Numbered from the stretch's first letter, positions 8,603 to 17,350 are shown. The stretch: 64,000 nt of DNA from Poseidonibacter lekithochrous (GCF_013283835.1 NZ_CP054052.1:1178001-1242000), one strand, 5' to 3'. The notes: generated by a model from the letters alone, not told the origin. Made by a program: numbers and translations.

Positions 8603-10012
8603 ATGGAAGAGAACTTTAGAATTGAAAAAGATTTTTTAGGTGAAAAAAAGATTGATGCAAATGCTTATTATGGAATACAAACTTTAAGAGCAAAAGAGAA
8701 TTTTGATATTACAAGAACGGATATTTCTTTATTCCCTAACTTTATCAAATCCCTAGCAAAAGTAAAAAAAGCTTGTGCTTTAACAAACTTTGAGTTAGGA
8801 GATTTATCAGATAGACAAAGAGATGCAATTATTCAAGCTTGTAATGAAATAATTGATGGTAAATTTCATGATCAATTTATTGTAGACCCAATCCAAGGTG
8901 GAGCTGGAACTTCTACTAACATGAATGCAAATGAAGTTATTGCAAATAGAGCACTAGAAATTCTTGGTGAGAAAAGAAGTACTTACGATGTGATTCATCC
9001 TAATAATCATATTAATATGAGTCAATCAACTAATGATGTTTATCCTACAGCTATTAAACTTACATTACACGAACTAATTTATAAATTAAAAGATTCACTT
9101 AGATTTTTAAGAGATGCTTTTGATGATAAAGCTATTGAATTTAAAGATGTATTAAAAATGGGAAGAACTCAGCTTCAAGATGCTGTTCCTATGACCTTAG
9201 GTCAAGAGTTTAAATCTTATGCGGTTATGATTGATGAAGATATTTTCAGATTAAGAGATTGTCAGGCTTTATTAAAAGAGGTTAATCTTGGAGCTACTGC
9301 TATTGGTACGGGAATTAATACAAAAGCAAAATATCAAAGAAAAGTAATTTCAAATTTAAGAGAAGTAACTGGTGTTGATTATGTAACTGCTGGAGATTTA
9401 ATTGAAGCTACACAAGATACAGGTGCCTTTGTACATATTTCTGGAATCTTAAAAAGAGTTGCTATTAAAATCTCTAAAATTTGTAATGATTTAAGACTTT
9501 TAAGTTCAGGACCTCGTGCTGGATTCAATGAAATCAACCTTCCAAAAATGCAACCTGGTTCTTCGATTATGCCAGGTAAAGTAAACCCTGTAATTCCAGA
9601 AGTTGTAAATCAAGTTGCCTTTGATGTTATTGGTGCTGATACTGCTATTTCTATTGCTTGTGAAAGTGGTCAGTTACAACTTAATGTATTTGAACCTTTA
9701 GTTGCTTATAAACTATTTACATCAATAAATATGATGAGAAGATCATTTTATACACTTGCTGACAAATGTATCAAAGGTATTACTGCAAATGAAGATGTTT
9801 GTATGGAAAATATTTTAAACTCTGTAACTTTAGTAACTTGTTTAAATCCAATCTTAGGATATGAAAAAAGTTCAGCAATTGCAAAAGAGGCCTTAGCTAC
9901 AAATAAAAGAGTATATGATATTGTACTTGAGCAAGAATTATTTACAAAAGAAGAACTTGAAGAACTTCTTCATCCAAAAAATATGGTAAACAACTACGAA
10001 GGAAAAAAATAG
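8603..10012 (+). CDS. aspA: Aspartate ammonia-lyase (aspartase)
   Basis: A 469-residue fumarase/aspartase superfamily enzyme converting L-aspartate to fumarate and ammonia. Signature pieces are GGAGTSTNMNANEVIANRA (about 98-116), MSQSTNDVYPTA and the flexible catalytic loop motif GSSIMPGKVNPVIPE. The length and the VDPIQGGAGTS context favour aspartase over fumarase, which usually has a different C-terminus. Fumarate can then serve as an electron acceptor or enter the TCA cycle. GAGG lies upstream of the start. The stop codon directly abuts the ATG of the asparaginase-like gene, so the two are co-translated. Confidence 0.94.
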   Translation: MEENFRIEKDFLGEKKIDANAYYGIQTLRAKENFDITRTDISLFPNFIKSLAKVKKACALTNFELGDLSDRQRDAIIQACNEIIDGKFHDQFIVDPIQGGAGTSTNMNANEVIANRALEILGEKRSTYDVIHPNNHINMSQSTNDVYPTAIKLTLHELIYKLKDSLRFLRDAFDDKAIEFKDVLKMGRTQLQDAVPMTLGQEFKSYAVMIDEDIFRLRDCQALLKEVNLGATAIGTGINTKAKYQRKVISNLREVTGVDYVTAGDLIEATQDTGAFVHISGILKRVAIKISKICNDLRLLSSGPRAGFNEINLPKMQPGSSIMPGKVNPVIPEVVNQVAFDVIGADTAISIACESGQLQLNVFEPLVAYKLFTSINMMRRSFYTLADKCIKGITANEDVCMENILNSVTLVTCLNPILGYEKSSAIAKEALATNKRVYDIVLEQELFTKEELEELLHPKNMVNNYEGKK

Positions 10013-10507
10013 ATGAAAATAACTATTATAAATACTGGTGGAACATTTAATAAAAGATATAATCCAATTAAAGGGCAATTAGAAGTTCCTAGTGATAATA
10101 TCGCTTTAGATAAAATTATGGCATCTTGTCATAATGTTGATTTTGAAATTAAAAATATTGTTTCAAAAGATAGTTTAGATATGGATGATAATGATAGACA
10201 AATTATTACAGATGCTGTAAAATCAAGTGAAAATGAGAAAATAATCATTATTCATGGAACGGATACGGTACATTTAACATCTGCATTTTTAAAAGAACAA
10301 ATAGATAATAAACAAATCGTATTCACTGGTGCAATGGTTCCAATGAGTTTTGATGAAGTTGAAGCTACCATGAACTTCTCACAAGCTATGGGCTTTCTAA
10401 GCTCTGATGTTGAAAATGGTATTTATATTGCAATGCATGGTGTTGTAGTTGACCATACAAAACTAGTTAAAGATAGAACTTTAGGTCAGTTTTTAATCCG
10501 AAAATAA
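10013..10507 (+). CDS. Asparaginase N-terminal-domain-only protein
   Basis: A 164-residue protein matching only the N-terminal catalytic domain of type I/II asparaginases. It has TIINTGGTFNK (nucleophile Thr motif, 4-14) and the second motif IIHGTDTVHLT, where the TD pair is catalytic. Full-length asparaginases are about 330 residues, with a C-terminal domain contributing to the neighbouring subunit's active site; here the frame ends cleanly in FLIRK. It begins directly after the aspA stop, with AAGGA in the end of aspA as ribosome-binding site. A terminator overlaps its stop codon and no remnant of the missing domain follows, so this is a stand-alone form rather than a fresh truncation. Activity is uncertain. 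Confidence 0.8.
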   Translation: MKITIINTGGTFNKRYNPIKGQLEVPSDNIALDKIMASCHNVDFEIKNIVSKDSLDMDDNDRQIITDAVKSSENEKIIIIHGTDTVHLTSAFLKEQIDNKQIVFTGAMVPMSFDEVEATMNFSQAMGFLSSDVENGIYIAMHGVVVDHTKLVKDRTLGQFLIRK

Positions 10508-10534
10508 ATAAGAGTTTAGACTCTTATTTATTAG
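10503..10534. terminator. Bidirectional terminator spanning two stop codons
   Basis: A perfect 13-bp stem: AATAAATAAGAGT (10503-10515) and ACTCTTATTTATT (10520-10532), loop TTAG. The stop of the asparaginase-like gene lies in the left arm and that of the convergent ferritin gene begins in the right arm. Confidence 0.8.
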
Positions 10535-11040
10535 TTAGCTGTTGAGTCTACAAAAACTCTAGAACTTAATTCTTTGTCAATAGTATACAACCCATAACCA
10601 TTACCATCTACTAGTTTTATATGATCAATTATTCCTGATACTGTTGCTTCTTCTTCCACTTGTTCTGTTACATACCATTGTAATAAATTATATGTTGCAT
10701 GGTCTTTATCTTTCATTGCTAAATCTGATAAGTCATTTAAGTTTTTTGTCATTGTTTGTTCGTGCTCAAGTGATTTTTGAAATACATCTAATAGTGAGTT
10801 AAATCTTACTTCAACTTCTTGAATTAATGGTAGTTTTATATCAACATTTTGATCTTCTAAATATTTGAAAAGTTTCATTCCATGTGTCACTTCTTCTTGG
10901 TATTGAATTAAAAACCAATTTGCTGCTCCATTGAATCCTTCTTTAGAACAATAAGCGCTCATTCCTAAGTATATATATGCAGATTGATACTCTTTATTAA
11001 GTTGCTGGATTAACGAATCTTGAAGCTCTTTACTAATCAT
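10531..11040 (-). CDS. Bacterial non-haem ferritin
   Basis: A 169-residue ferritin of the FtnA type. A four-helix-bundle pattern is apparent. The ferroxidase ligands are visible in the EYQSAYIYLGM region (helix A), in YQEEVTHGMKLFKYL (E and H of helix B), and in the later EQVEEEATVSGII glutamates. It oxidises Fe(II) and stores iron in a cytosolic 24-mer. No haem-binding Met of bacterioferritin type stands out. The strong ribosome-binding site AAAGGAGATAAT precedes the ATG. Convergent with the aspA operon. I found no convincing Fur box upstream. Confidence 0.93.
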   Translation of the reverse strand: MISKELQDSLIQQLNKEYQSAYIYLGMSAYCSKEGFNGAANWFLIQYQEEVTHGMKLFKYLEDQNVDIKLPLIQEVEVRFNSLLDVFQKSLEHEQTMTKNLNDLSDLAMKDKDHATYNLLQWYVTEQVEEEATVSGIIDHIKLVDGNGYGLYTIDKELSSRVFVDSTAN

Positions 11041-11222
11041 ATTATCTCCTTTTATCTTTATTACTTAATTATAACTAAAAAGGTGTGTTATATATAGTTA
11101 TTTTATGCTTAATAATAAGAAAATTATTAAAAAATACACAATATTAAGTAGCTATTAATTATTGAATATATATAATAATTACGGTACATAAGATGTATTA
11201 TATCAATAAAAGGAACGAAAAA

Positions 11223-11306
11223 ATGAATGAATTAATTTCTACATTACAATCAGTAGCAAGTAGTATTTTAGATTTATCTGCTTGGTTTGGATTTGGTGGT
11301 TTATAA
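11223..11306 (+). CDS. Very small ORF, 27 residues, amphipathic peptide
   Basis: ATG at 11223 and TAA at 11304-11306 encode 27 residues starting MNELISTLQSV and ending AWFGFGGL. AAAAGGAACGAAAAA just upstream is a good ribosome-binding site. A perfect 12-bp terminator follows at 11310, so the gene has both a start signal and an end signal. The peptide is hydrophobic and weakly acidic (one Glu, one Asp, no Lys or Arg) with an aromatic Gly-rich tail, so it may be membrane-associated. No family is recognised. It occupies the 300-base gap between ferritin and the TonB receptor; the rest of that gap is AT-rich and seems to hold only promoters. Confidence 0.5.
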   Translation: MNELISTLQSVASSILDLSAWFGFGGL

Positions 11307-11309
11307 TCA

Positions 11310-11340
11310 GTAAAAATAAGGGTTTCCTTATTTTTACCTT
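11310..11340. terminator. Bidirectional terminator
   Basis: Perfect 12-bp stem GTAAAAATAAGG (11310-11321) / CCTTATTTTTAC (11326-11337), loop GTTT. It serves the 27-residue ORF and the convergent TonB-receptor operon, whose last stop codon is at 11340. Confidence 0.75.
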
Positions 11341-13343
11341 TAGAATTTGTATTTAATAGAGAATAAAACTTCTCTACCTTTTGTAAATGCTCCGTTGTAA
11401 AAGCTAGTAAGTGTTGAACCTGCTGGCACTCTGTTATCTCTATCTAATAAATTATATACATGTAAATTTAATGATAAATCTTTATTTATTTTGTGGTTTA
11501 TATTAGTATTAATATTTATATTATGATTACTTTTTTTACCATATCTTTGATTAGTTCCACTCTTAATTGAAGCTTCCATTTTACTTATATAATCAACTAG
11601 TAATGAATATCTAGTTTTATTATGAATATAAGTAATATCAAATTTTGATAATATTTTTGGAGAAAAATCAGGTCCGTAGTTTTCTGTACTTTTTGCATAG
11701 TTTTTAGTTTTTTGAATTGTAATACTAGATGATGTTTCAATATTATAATTAGGTTTATATTTTACTGCAAATTCAAAACCTTTTGTAACTTTATCTCCAA
11801 TAGATGAAGTTGGTAAATTTTTACCATTTTGTGTAAATAGGCTAATATTTTCTGCTTTATTATAGAATAAAGAAGAGTTTATTTGATATTTTCTTGATAA
11901 AAAAAGATAATTTATTTCATTGCTTTTAATTACTTCATATTTTTCTATACTTGAATATGCTAGTTGGTTTGCTTTTCCGTATAAAAATTTCAAATGATTA
12001 TTTGAATCTATATGATAAACCGCACTAAGTTCTGGTAAGTATTCATTCTTTTCATTTATTTTTTGAGAAATGATTTGATCTAATACTGGGTTACTTAAAT
12101 CATTATCTTGAGTAAAGTTGATAGTAAAATCATCTCTTGAAGCATGTCTAATCCCTGCATTGAATTCAAATTTATCTGAATAAATATATTGTATTTTAGA
12201 GTATATATCTTCTGTTTTAAAAATATATTTTCTTGTATTTGCAATTGTATTGAATGTCCCTTCAAAATCATATGAAGTTCTTTCATATGTAGCACCTAAT
12301 AAAAAGCGTAATTGTTCATTTAACTTATAGTTTAAATGAAGGTCAATTTGATTTCTCTTATCTTCCGCATGATTATTAACAAGTGATGATGTTGATGATA
12401 ATATATTTACTTCATTAATATCATAATTTTTTTGAGAAGTTATTAGATTTGCTTTATAACTAAGGTTTTCATTGATTTCATCTTCATATGTAAAGGCTAA
12501 AGTTTTTTCTACTTGATCAACATTATTACCTTCTCTATACGTTGGTTCAATATATATTCCATAGTTTGTTTTTGAATATGTGATATCTGTTGTTAAATTT
12601 TTATATCTATGTGAAAAATCTACTGTTTTATATTCATTTTCTAGTAGTCCATCTAGTTTTTTATTTGCACTTGGATTCTTATTGTATTCTGTTTGAGTAA
12701 ATGAGTCTTTTAAATCGCCTTTTATTCCTTCTGTATTAAAAAAACTTGTATTTAACGTAAATCCACCATTTTCTTGTTTGTGATTTATTCTTGCAAATAC
12801 TTTTTCTTGTCCATTATTACCTTTTCCTAATGTAATAATATTTTTTGCATTAAAATCATTAGTAATAATATTAATAGAACCATACATAGAATTACTTCCA
12901 TAAGTTACAGCTTGAGGTCCTTTGATAATTTCAATTCTATCAATTGATTCAACAGGTGTAGCAAAAAAGTTTCTATTAGAAGTTCCTGCTCGAGGAATTC
13001 TAAGTGGTGAAATAGGGTTATTATTTATCATTAGTTTAAATGATGAACCTAAGCTTCCCCTTGAACCTATTTGGAAGTGCTCAGTATCATCAATAATAAA
13101 CAGTCCCGGAACATGTTTAAGTAATTCATCTAATGTTGTGTAATTATACTTTTCAATATCTTTTCTAGTTAATACAATAATATTAGCTGGGATATCTTCT
13201 ATTCTTTGATAGCTCTTTGTTGCTGAATATATTTTGATATCCATTAGCTCTTCTAGTGATAAAGTATCAAGTTCTTCTTTTGGAATATTTTGTGCGAATA
13301 ATGTATTGATAAATATTATTGAAAATATTAAAATTGATCTCAT
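11340..13343 (-). CDS. TonB-dependent outer-membrane receptor
   Basis: A 667-residue precursor with a signal peptide (MRSILIFSIIFINTLFA, cut near 17). A plug domain of about 40-150 follows, containing the family motifs VLTRKDIEKY, LDELLKHVPGL, GSRGSL and RIEIIKGPQAVTYGSNSMYGSINI. A long beta-barrel ends in a C-terminal phenylalanine (VLFSIKYKF), as expected of outer-membrane proteins. It is the last gene of a four-gene minus-strand operon and overlaps the kinase stop by four bases (ATGA). Its ligand is unknown; the company of YfiR, a CHASE8 kinase and a c-di-GMP regulator suggests a sensing or signalling role rather than simple siderophore uptake (inference). GGAGAAAAA precedes the ATG. Confidence 0.9.
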   Translation of the reverse strand: MRSILIFSIIFINTLFAQNIPKEELDTLSLEELMDIKIYSATKSYQRIEDIPANIIVLTRKDIEKYNYTTLDELLKHVPGLFIIDDTEHFQIGSRGSLGSSFKLMINNNPISPLRIPRAGTSNRNFFATPVESIDRIEIIKGPQAVTYGSNSMYGSINIITNDFNAKNIITLGKGNNGQEKVFARINHKQENGGFTLNTSFFNTEGIKGDLKDSFTQTEYNKNPSANKKLDGLLENEYKTVDFSHRYKNLTTDITYSKTNYGIYIEPTYREGNNVDQVEKTLAFTYEDEINENLSYKANLITSQKNYDINEVNILSSTSSLVNNHAEDKRNQIDLHLNYKLNEQLRFLLGATYERTSYDFEGTFNTIANTRKYIFKTEDIYSKIQYIYSDKFEFNAGIRHASRDDFTINFTQDNDLSNPVLDQIISQKINEKNEYLPELSAVYHIDSNNHLKFLYGKANQLAYSSIEKYEVIKSNEINYLFLSRKYQINSSLFYNKAENISLFTQNGKNLPTSSIGDKVTKGFEFAVKYKPNYNIETSSSITIQKTKNYAKSTENYGPDFSPKILSKFDITYIHNKTRYSLLVDYISKMEASIKSGTNQRYGKKSNHNININTNINHKINKDLSLNLHVYNLLDRDNRVPAGSTLTSFYNGAFTKGREVLFSIKYKF

Positions 13344-14920
13344 TTTTTCTCCATTAATGAATTCTTCATAGGGATAGTAATTATAAATTTTGTACCGATG
13401 TTTTCTGTACTTGTCATTTCTAATGACCCTTTTAGTTTTTGAATGATTAGGTTATAAACTATGTTTAACCCTAGACCTGTACCACCTGAATTTCTTTTTG
13501 TTGTAACAAAAGGTTCAAAGACTTTTTCTTTGATATCTTCATTGATACCTATTCCATTATCTTTATATTCTATTATTAAGTTTTCATCTTTTTCTTCTAT
13601 GCATACACTAATTTGTGCCTCGCCTTTATAGTTATCAAAACCATGTTTTATTGAGTTTTGAATTAGATTATTAATTATCTGTGAAATTACACCTGGTGAA
13701 GTTTTAATAACTAAGTCATCATTAGCTTCTATTGTTACTTTTGCTGGAACTAATTTCAATTTATTATGATTTGTCAGAAACACTTCTTCAATATAATCTT
13801 TTATTTGAATCTCTCTTATATCATTTGTTACTTGATCTACTGAAATTTGTTTGAAACTTTTGATTAGTCCTGATGCATAATGTAATGTTCTTGATAATAA
13901 AGAAGATGTTTCATTTATTACATCAAGCCTTCTTTGCATAGTTGATTTTTTTAATGTCCCATCATTAAACTCTTCTACTAAAGCTTGTGTTTCTTTAGTA
14001 ATAACAGAACTTCCTGTAATGGCATTTCCTAAAGGCGTATTTACTTCATGTGCTATTCCACTAACTAGGTTTCCAAGTGCAGATAGTTTTTCAGACTCAA
14101 TTAGTTTTTGTTGAGTTTGTTGTAAATCAATTAAACTCTCTTCTAATTGCACAGTTTTAGTATTAAGTTCTTTTGTTCTAATATTTACTTGTAATTCAAG
14201 ATTATTAGTAAGGTTCTCAGTATCTTTTACCAAAGAATTAAAAGCTTTATACAGTGAGCCAATTTCATTTTTTGAGTTATAACTTACTCTTGTTCCATAG
14301 TTTTGAGTTGATGCTATTTCTTCTGCTGTACTTGCAAGTGAAAGTATTGGTTTTAATAAGTAGTTACTTAAAAATATTGATATTGCATAAATTAAAAGTA
14401 ATAAGACACAAGCAAATAATATAACCTCTGAAAATAGTTTTTTTAGAAGTTTTGTAATAATTGCAGTTGATTTTTCTAAGTATAGAGTTCCGTACTCAAT
14501 ATTGTTATGTTTTAAAGGAACACTTATTTTTAGTATTCCATAGTTTAAAAACTCTTCTTTTTTACTTACTAGATGTACTTCCTTTATATCTATTTGAGCA
14601 ATTTCTCTAATATCTAAAGGATTATATTCAGAGAAAATATCTCCTTGATTATCAAATATAATTACCCTTTGAATATTGTTATCACTTTTTAATTTCTCTA
14701 AGTTTTCTTTTGCTCCATCCATATCTCTAAATACTAAAGCAGATACAGAGAAGTCAGCTAATAAATTTGCTTGAATTAATGAGTTTTGAATAAAACTATT
14801 TTTTTCTTGTTTTATATTTGAAGTAAAATTGAAGTATGAAACAACAATTATTACAATAGAACTAATTGCAATAAAAGTTAGAATTAATTGAGTTTTGATT
14901 GATAAGCTAATAGTTTTCAT
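13340..14920 (-). CDS. CHASE8-HAMP sensor histidine kinase
   Basis: A 526-residue kinase starting MKTISLSIKTQ. There is a membrane helix (about 10-28), then a periplasmic region of about 35-150 with ANLLADFSVSALVFRDMDGAKENL, which closely resembles the CHASE8 domain of YfiN/DgcN. A second helix (about 160-185) is followed by HAMP (NYLLKPILSLA...) and a coiled coil. The H-box is LGNLVSGIAHEVNTPLGNA; the ATPase boxes are NNLIQNSIKHG, DNGIGI and GTGLGLNI. A TTG at 14932 extends the frame, but ATG 14920, one base after the YfiR stop with GAGAAG upstream, is preferred. Its neighbour YfiR is the known periplasmic inhibitor of CHASE8-containing YfiN, so YfiR control of this kinase is likely (inference). 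Confidence 0.9.
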   Translation of the reverse strand: MKTISLSIKTQLILTFIAISSIVIIVVSYFNFTSNIKQEKNSFIQNSLIQANLLADFSVSALVFRDMDGAKENLEKLKSDNNIQRVIIFDNQGDIFSEYNPLDIREIAQIDIKEVHLVSKKEEFLNYGILKISVPLKHNNIEYGTLYLEKSTAIITKLLKKLFSEVILFACVLLLLIYAISIFLSNYLLKPILSLASTAEEIASTQNYGTRVSYNSKNEIGSLYKAFNSLVKDTENLTNNLELQVNIRTKELNTKTVQLEESLIDLQQTQQKLIESEKLSALGNLVSGIAHEVNTPLGNAITGSSVITKETQALVEEFNDGTLKKSTMQRRLDVINETSSLLSRTLHYASGLIKSFKQISVDQVTNDIREIQIKDYIEEVFLTNHNKLKLVPAKVTIEANDDLVIKTSPGVISQIINNLIQNSIKHGFDNYKGEAQISVCIEEKDENLIIEYKDNGIGINEDIKEKVFEPFVTTKRNSGGTGLGLNIVYNLIIQKLKGSLEMTSTENIGTKFIITIPMKNSLMEKK

Positions 14921-14921
14921 A

Positions 14922-15437
14922 TTACTTCTCAACCTTTACAATTTTTGCAAGTTTCAAGATTTTATAACTAGCTTTTAGTTGAGCATTTTCAAGAGCTTGT
15001 TGATTGATTACAAACTTAATACGTTTATTTTTATAATAAAAACCTAAATGCATTCCTTGATAAACATCATTTGCAGATTCTGTAATAATTAAAACTGGAT
15101 CTTTTTTAATTTTATTAATTATTTTATCAATCTCTTTTGTAGAGTCTTCTGTAAAATAAAGTAAATTTATTTTTTGATTTTTTATATCTTTGTAATTTCT
15201 AATATTAACAACTTCAATAGGTAAATCATGGATAGACTTACCCTCATAAGCTTCAATCATATCATTTCGAAGTTGTTTGTTTTTATAAATACCAATTATA
15301 AACTCTTCATTTAATGAAGGCCACTGTATAAACTGAGTTATTCTCTCAATTAGTGATATTTTAATTGGATTGGAGCCCAATATGGTTGTGCTTAATAATA
15401 AAGCAATGATTAGTGATTTTTTTAAAAAACTAAACAT
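14922..15437 (-). CDS. YfiR-like periplasmic protein (DUF4154)
   Basis: A 171-residue exported protein with a signal peptide (MFSFLKKSLIIALLLSTTILG). The mature part matches the YfiR/DUF4154 pattern: ERITQFIQWPS near the start (compare the family's KFVEWP), FIIGIYKN, PVLIITESA in the middle, and the C-terminal block IKFVINQQALENAQLKASYK with LLxLAKxV. In Pseudomonas, YfiR binds the periplasmic CHASE8 domain of the cyclase YfiN and inhibits it. Here the gene ends one base before a CHASE8 histidine kinase and begins four bases after a REC-GGDEF-EAL gene. The redox-active cysteines of Pseudomonas YfiR are missing, since no Cys is present. Confidence 0.85.
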   Translation of the reverse strand: MFSFLKKSLIIALLLSTTILGSNPIKISLIERITQFIQWPSLNEEFIIGIYKNKQLRNDMIEAYEGKSIHDLPIEVVNIRNYKDIKNQKINLLYFTEDSTKEIDKIINKIKKDPVLIITESANDVYQGMHLGFYYKNKRIKFVINQQALENAQLKASYKILKLAKIVKVEK

Positions 15438-15441
15438 GAGA

Positions 15442-17148
15442 CTATTTTAATTCACTTTCAGGTTTTCCAAAATAATAACCTTGTGCATAATCTATACCAA
15501 GTTCTTTTATTTCTTCAAATACTTCTTTTGAGTGAACAAACTCTGCAACAGTTTTTACATTAATCTTACTTGTATAAGATAATATTGATTGAGCTACATA
15601 TTTTGAATATTTATTTGTATCTATATCTTTAATAAAACTTCCATCAATTTTAACACTATCAATATCTAAATATTTTAATTGAGAGAAGTTAGAGTATTCA
15701 ACACCAAAATCATCAATACTTAATAAGAATCCTAACTCTCTTAGTTTTGTAAGATTTTTAAGTGCTTGGATATTTTTGCTAATACTCTCTTCTTCTAATA
15801 TTTCTAAAGAGATTCTATTTGTTTGTATATTATATTTTTCGCAATAAGACATTAGCATATTTGCAAAATCTGTATTCATTAAATCATGGTCTGTAATATT
15901 TACTGAAAAATCAAGATCATTGTTTTCAAATTTCTTACAAGCTTGTTCAAATACTATTTTTGTAATTTGTGTTAAAAGCCCTGCGTTCCTAGCCGCTCCT
16001 AAAAAGTGAAAAGGAGAATATACTTCATCTTCATAAACTAATCTAACTAAAGTTTCATATTTCACTATTTTCTGAGTTTTACATTCAACTATAGGTTGAA
16101 AATATGTGATGATATTATCTGAGTTAATAGCTTTTGTTAATCTTTTTGACCAAAGTAAATTATTGTTAATTACTTTGATTGTATTTAACTCTTCTGAATA
16201 AAATTCAATTTTATTATCTTGTTTCTGTCTTGATGCAAAAACAGCAATTTCAGCTTTTTGTAGTAAGTTGTTATGAGGATTATTAGCTATTCCTATACTA
16301 ATATTGATTAATAGAGTTAAATCGTCAATATTAAACTCTTTATTTACTAAAACATTTTTGATTTTTAAAGCAGTTTTTAATAAAAAATCATCTGATTTAT
16401 TTTGATATAACAATACAAAATTATCAGATTCTATTCTATACATTAGTTTTGTATCTAAGTTACTTTCATTTAATATTTTTGCAACTTTTTTAAGAATTGA
16501 ATCTCCTATTGTATATCCATAAGCATTGTTTATTGTGCTAAAAGAATCAATATCTATTAGAAGTAAACCTACATTATCTAATTTTTCTAAGTCTTGATAT
16601 AGTTTTTCTCTTGAATAAAGATTTGTTATAGGGTCAGTAATTAGGTGGTGATATAATTCATCAGTCTTTTTTTGTAATTCACTTAACTGTTTATATTGTG
16701 CAAGTGCAGTTCTTGCTGTTGTATAAAGTTTTGTAGTTGTTAATTCTGTTTTTTCTTTGTAGTCATTTATATCATATAAATTTATTATCTCTTCTTCTGG
16801 AGCATAACCTGGCTGTCCAGTTCTTATAATAATACGTATTAATTTATTATCTAATTCATTTCTAATATGCTCGATTACTTTAATTCCTGCATCATTTGAT
16901 TCCATTACAATGTCTAGTAATACAAATGAAAAATCATTGTTTTGAGATAAAATTTCTTTTGCTTCATTTGAATTATATGCAGAGACAAGATTTAACTTTT
17001 TATTATCAAATTGGAAATCATGTAAAGCTAGTTTTGTTACAGCATGGACTTCATGATCATCATCAATAATTAGAACTGACCAAGTTGTATCACTAATGAT
17101 TTCATATTCAGGTTCTTCACTTGCAAAGATTAATTCATTGTCATTCAT
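15442..17148 (-). CDS. Response regulator with degenerate GGDEF and intact EAL domain
   Basis: A 568-residue cytoplasmic c-di-GMP protein. The receiver (about 22-145) has IIDDDH, phospho-acceptor D79 and the family segment RTGQPGYAPEEE. The GGDEF domain (about 175-325) reads ESDNF at the signature site (240-244), so cyclase activity is not expected. The EAL domain (about 340-566) keeps the metal and catalytic residues: E365 (in ETL), N417, E449/E452, D479-D480 (DDFG), K500, E536 and Q556 (QGYYFGKP). Likely a phosphodiesterase degrading c-di-GMP under phosphorylation control. First gene of the operon with YfiR, the CHASE8 kinase and the TonB receptor; the kinase is the presumed partner. Confidence 0.9.
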   Translation of the reverse strand: MNDNELIFASEEPEYEIISDTTWSVLIIDDDHEVHAVTKLALHDFQFDNKKLNLVSAYNSNEAKEILSQNNDFSFVLLDIVMESNDAGIKVIEHIRNELDNKLIRIIIRTGQPGYAPEEEIINLYDINDYKEKTELTTTKLYTTARTALAQYKQLSELQKKTDELYHHLITDPITNLYSREKLYQDLEKLDNVGLLLIDIDSFSTINNAYGYTIGDSILKKVAKILNESNLDTKLMYRIESDNFVLLYQNKSDDFLLKTALKIKNVLVNKEFNIDDLTLLINISIGIANNPHNNLLQKAEIAVFASRQKQDNKIEFYSEELNTIKVINNNLLWSKRLTKAINSDNIITYFQPIVECKTQKIVKYETLVRLVYEDEVYSPFHFLGAARNAGLLTQITKIVFEQACKKFENNDLDFSVNITDHDLMNTDFANMLMSYCEKYNIQTNRISLEILEEESISKNIQALKNLTKLRELGFLLSIDDFGVEYSNFSQLKYLDIDSVKIDGSFIKDIDTNKYSKYVAQSILSYTSKINVKTVAEFVHSKEVFEEIKELGIDYAQGYYFGKPESELK

Positions 17149-17319
17149 TTAAAATCCATATATTTTTATTTTTATCTGTAATTTAAGCACTAAAAACTAT
17201 ATAAAGTTAGTATTATATACAGATGAATGGTATTTTGATTTAAAATATCAATTTCATTATAGGAAATAAAAAGTTATTTTTCTATTAATTTTATTATAAA
17301 ATTGAATATAATTGTTATA

Positions 17320-17350
17320 TTATCCATTACATAGTATTATTAATGGATAA
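17320..17350. promoter_or_regulatory. Inverted repeat between divergent signalling genes
   Basis: TTATCCATTA (17320-17329) and TAATGGATAA (17341-17350) form a perfect 10-bp inverted repeat with an 11-base spacer. It lies in the 290-base divergent region, about 90 bases before the Cache kinase and 170 before the REC-GGDEF-EAL gene. No T tail follows, so an operator is more likely than a terminator. The rest of this gap is AT-rich with no visible gene. Confidence 0.4.

Noticed and set aside
10013-10507. Asparaginase-like gene as a pseudogene
   Set aside because: The frame ends cleanly, the start is coupled to aspA, a terminator overlaps the stop, and there is no downstream remnant of a C-terminal domain.
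11041-11222. Fur box upstream of ferritin
   Set aside because: No stretch matching GATAATGATAATCATTATC closely enough to separate it from the general AT background.
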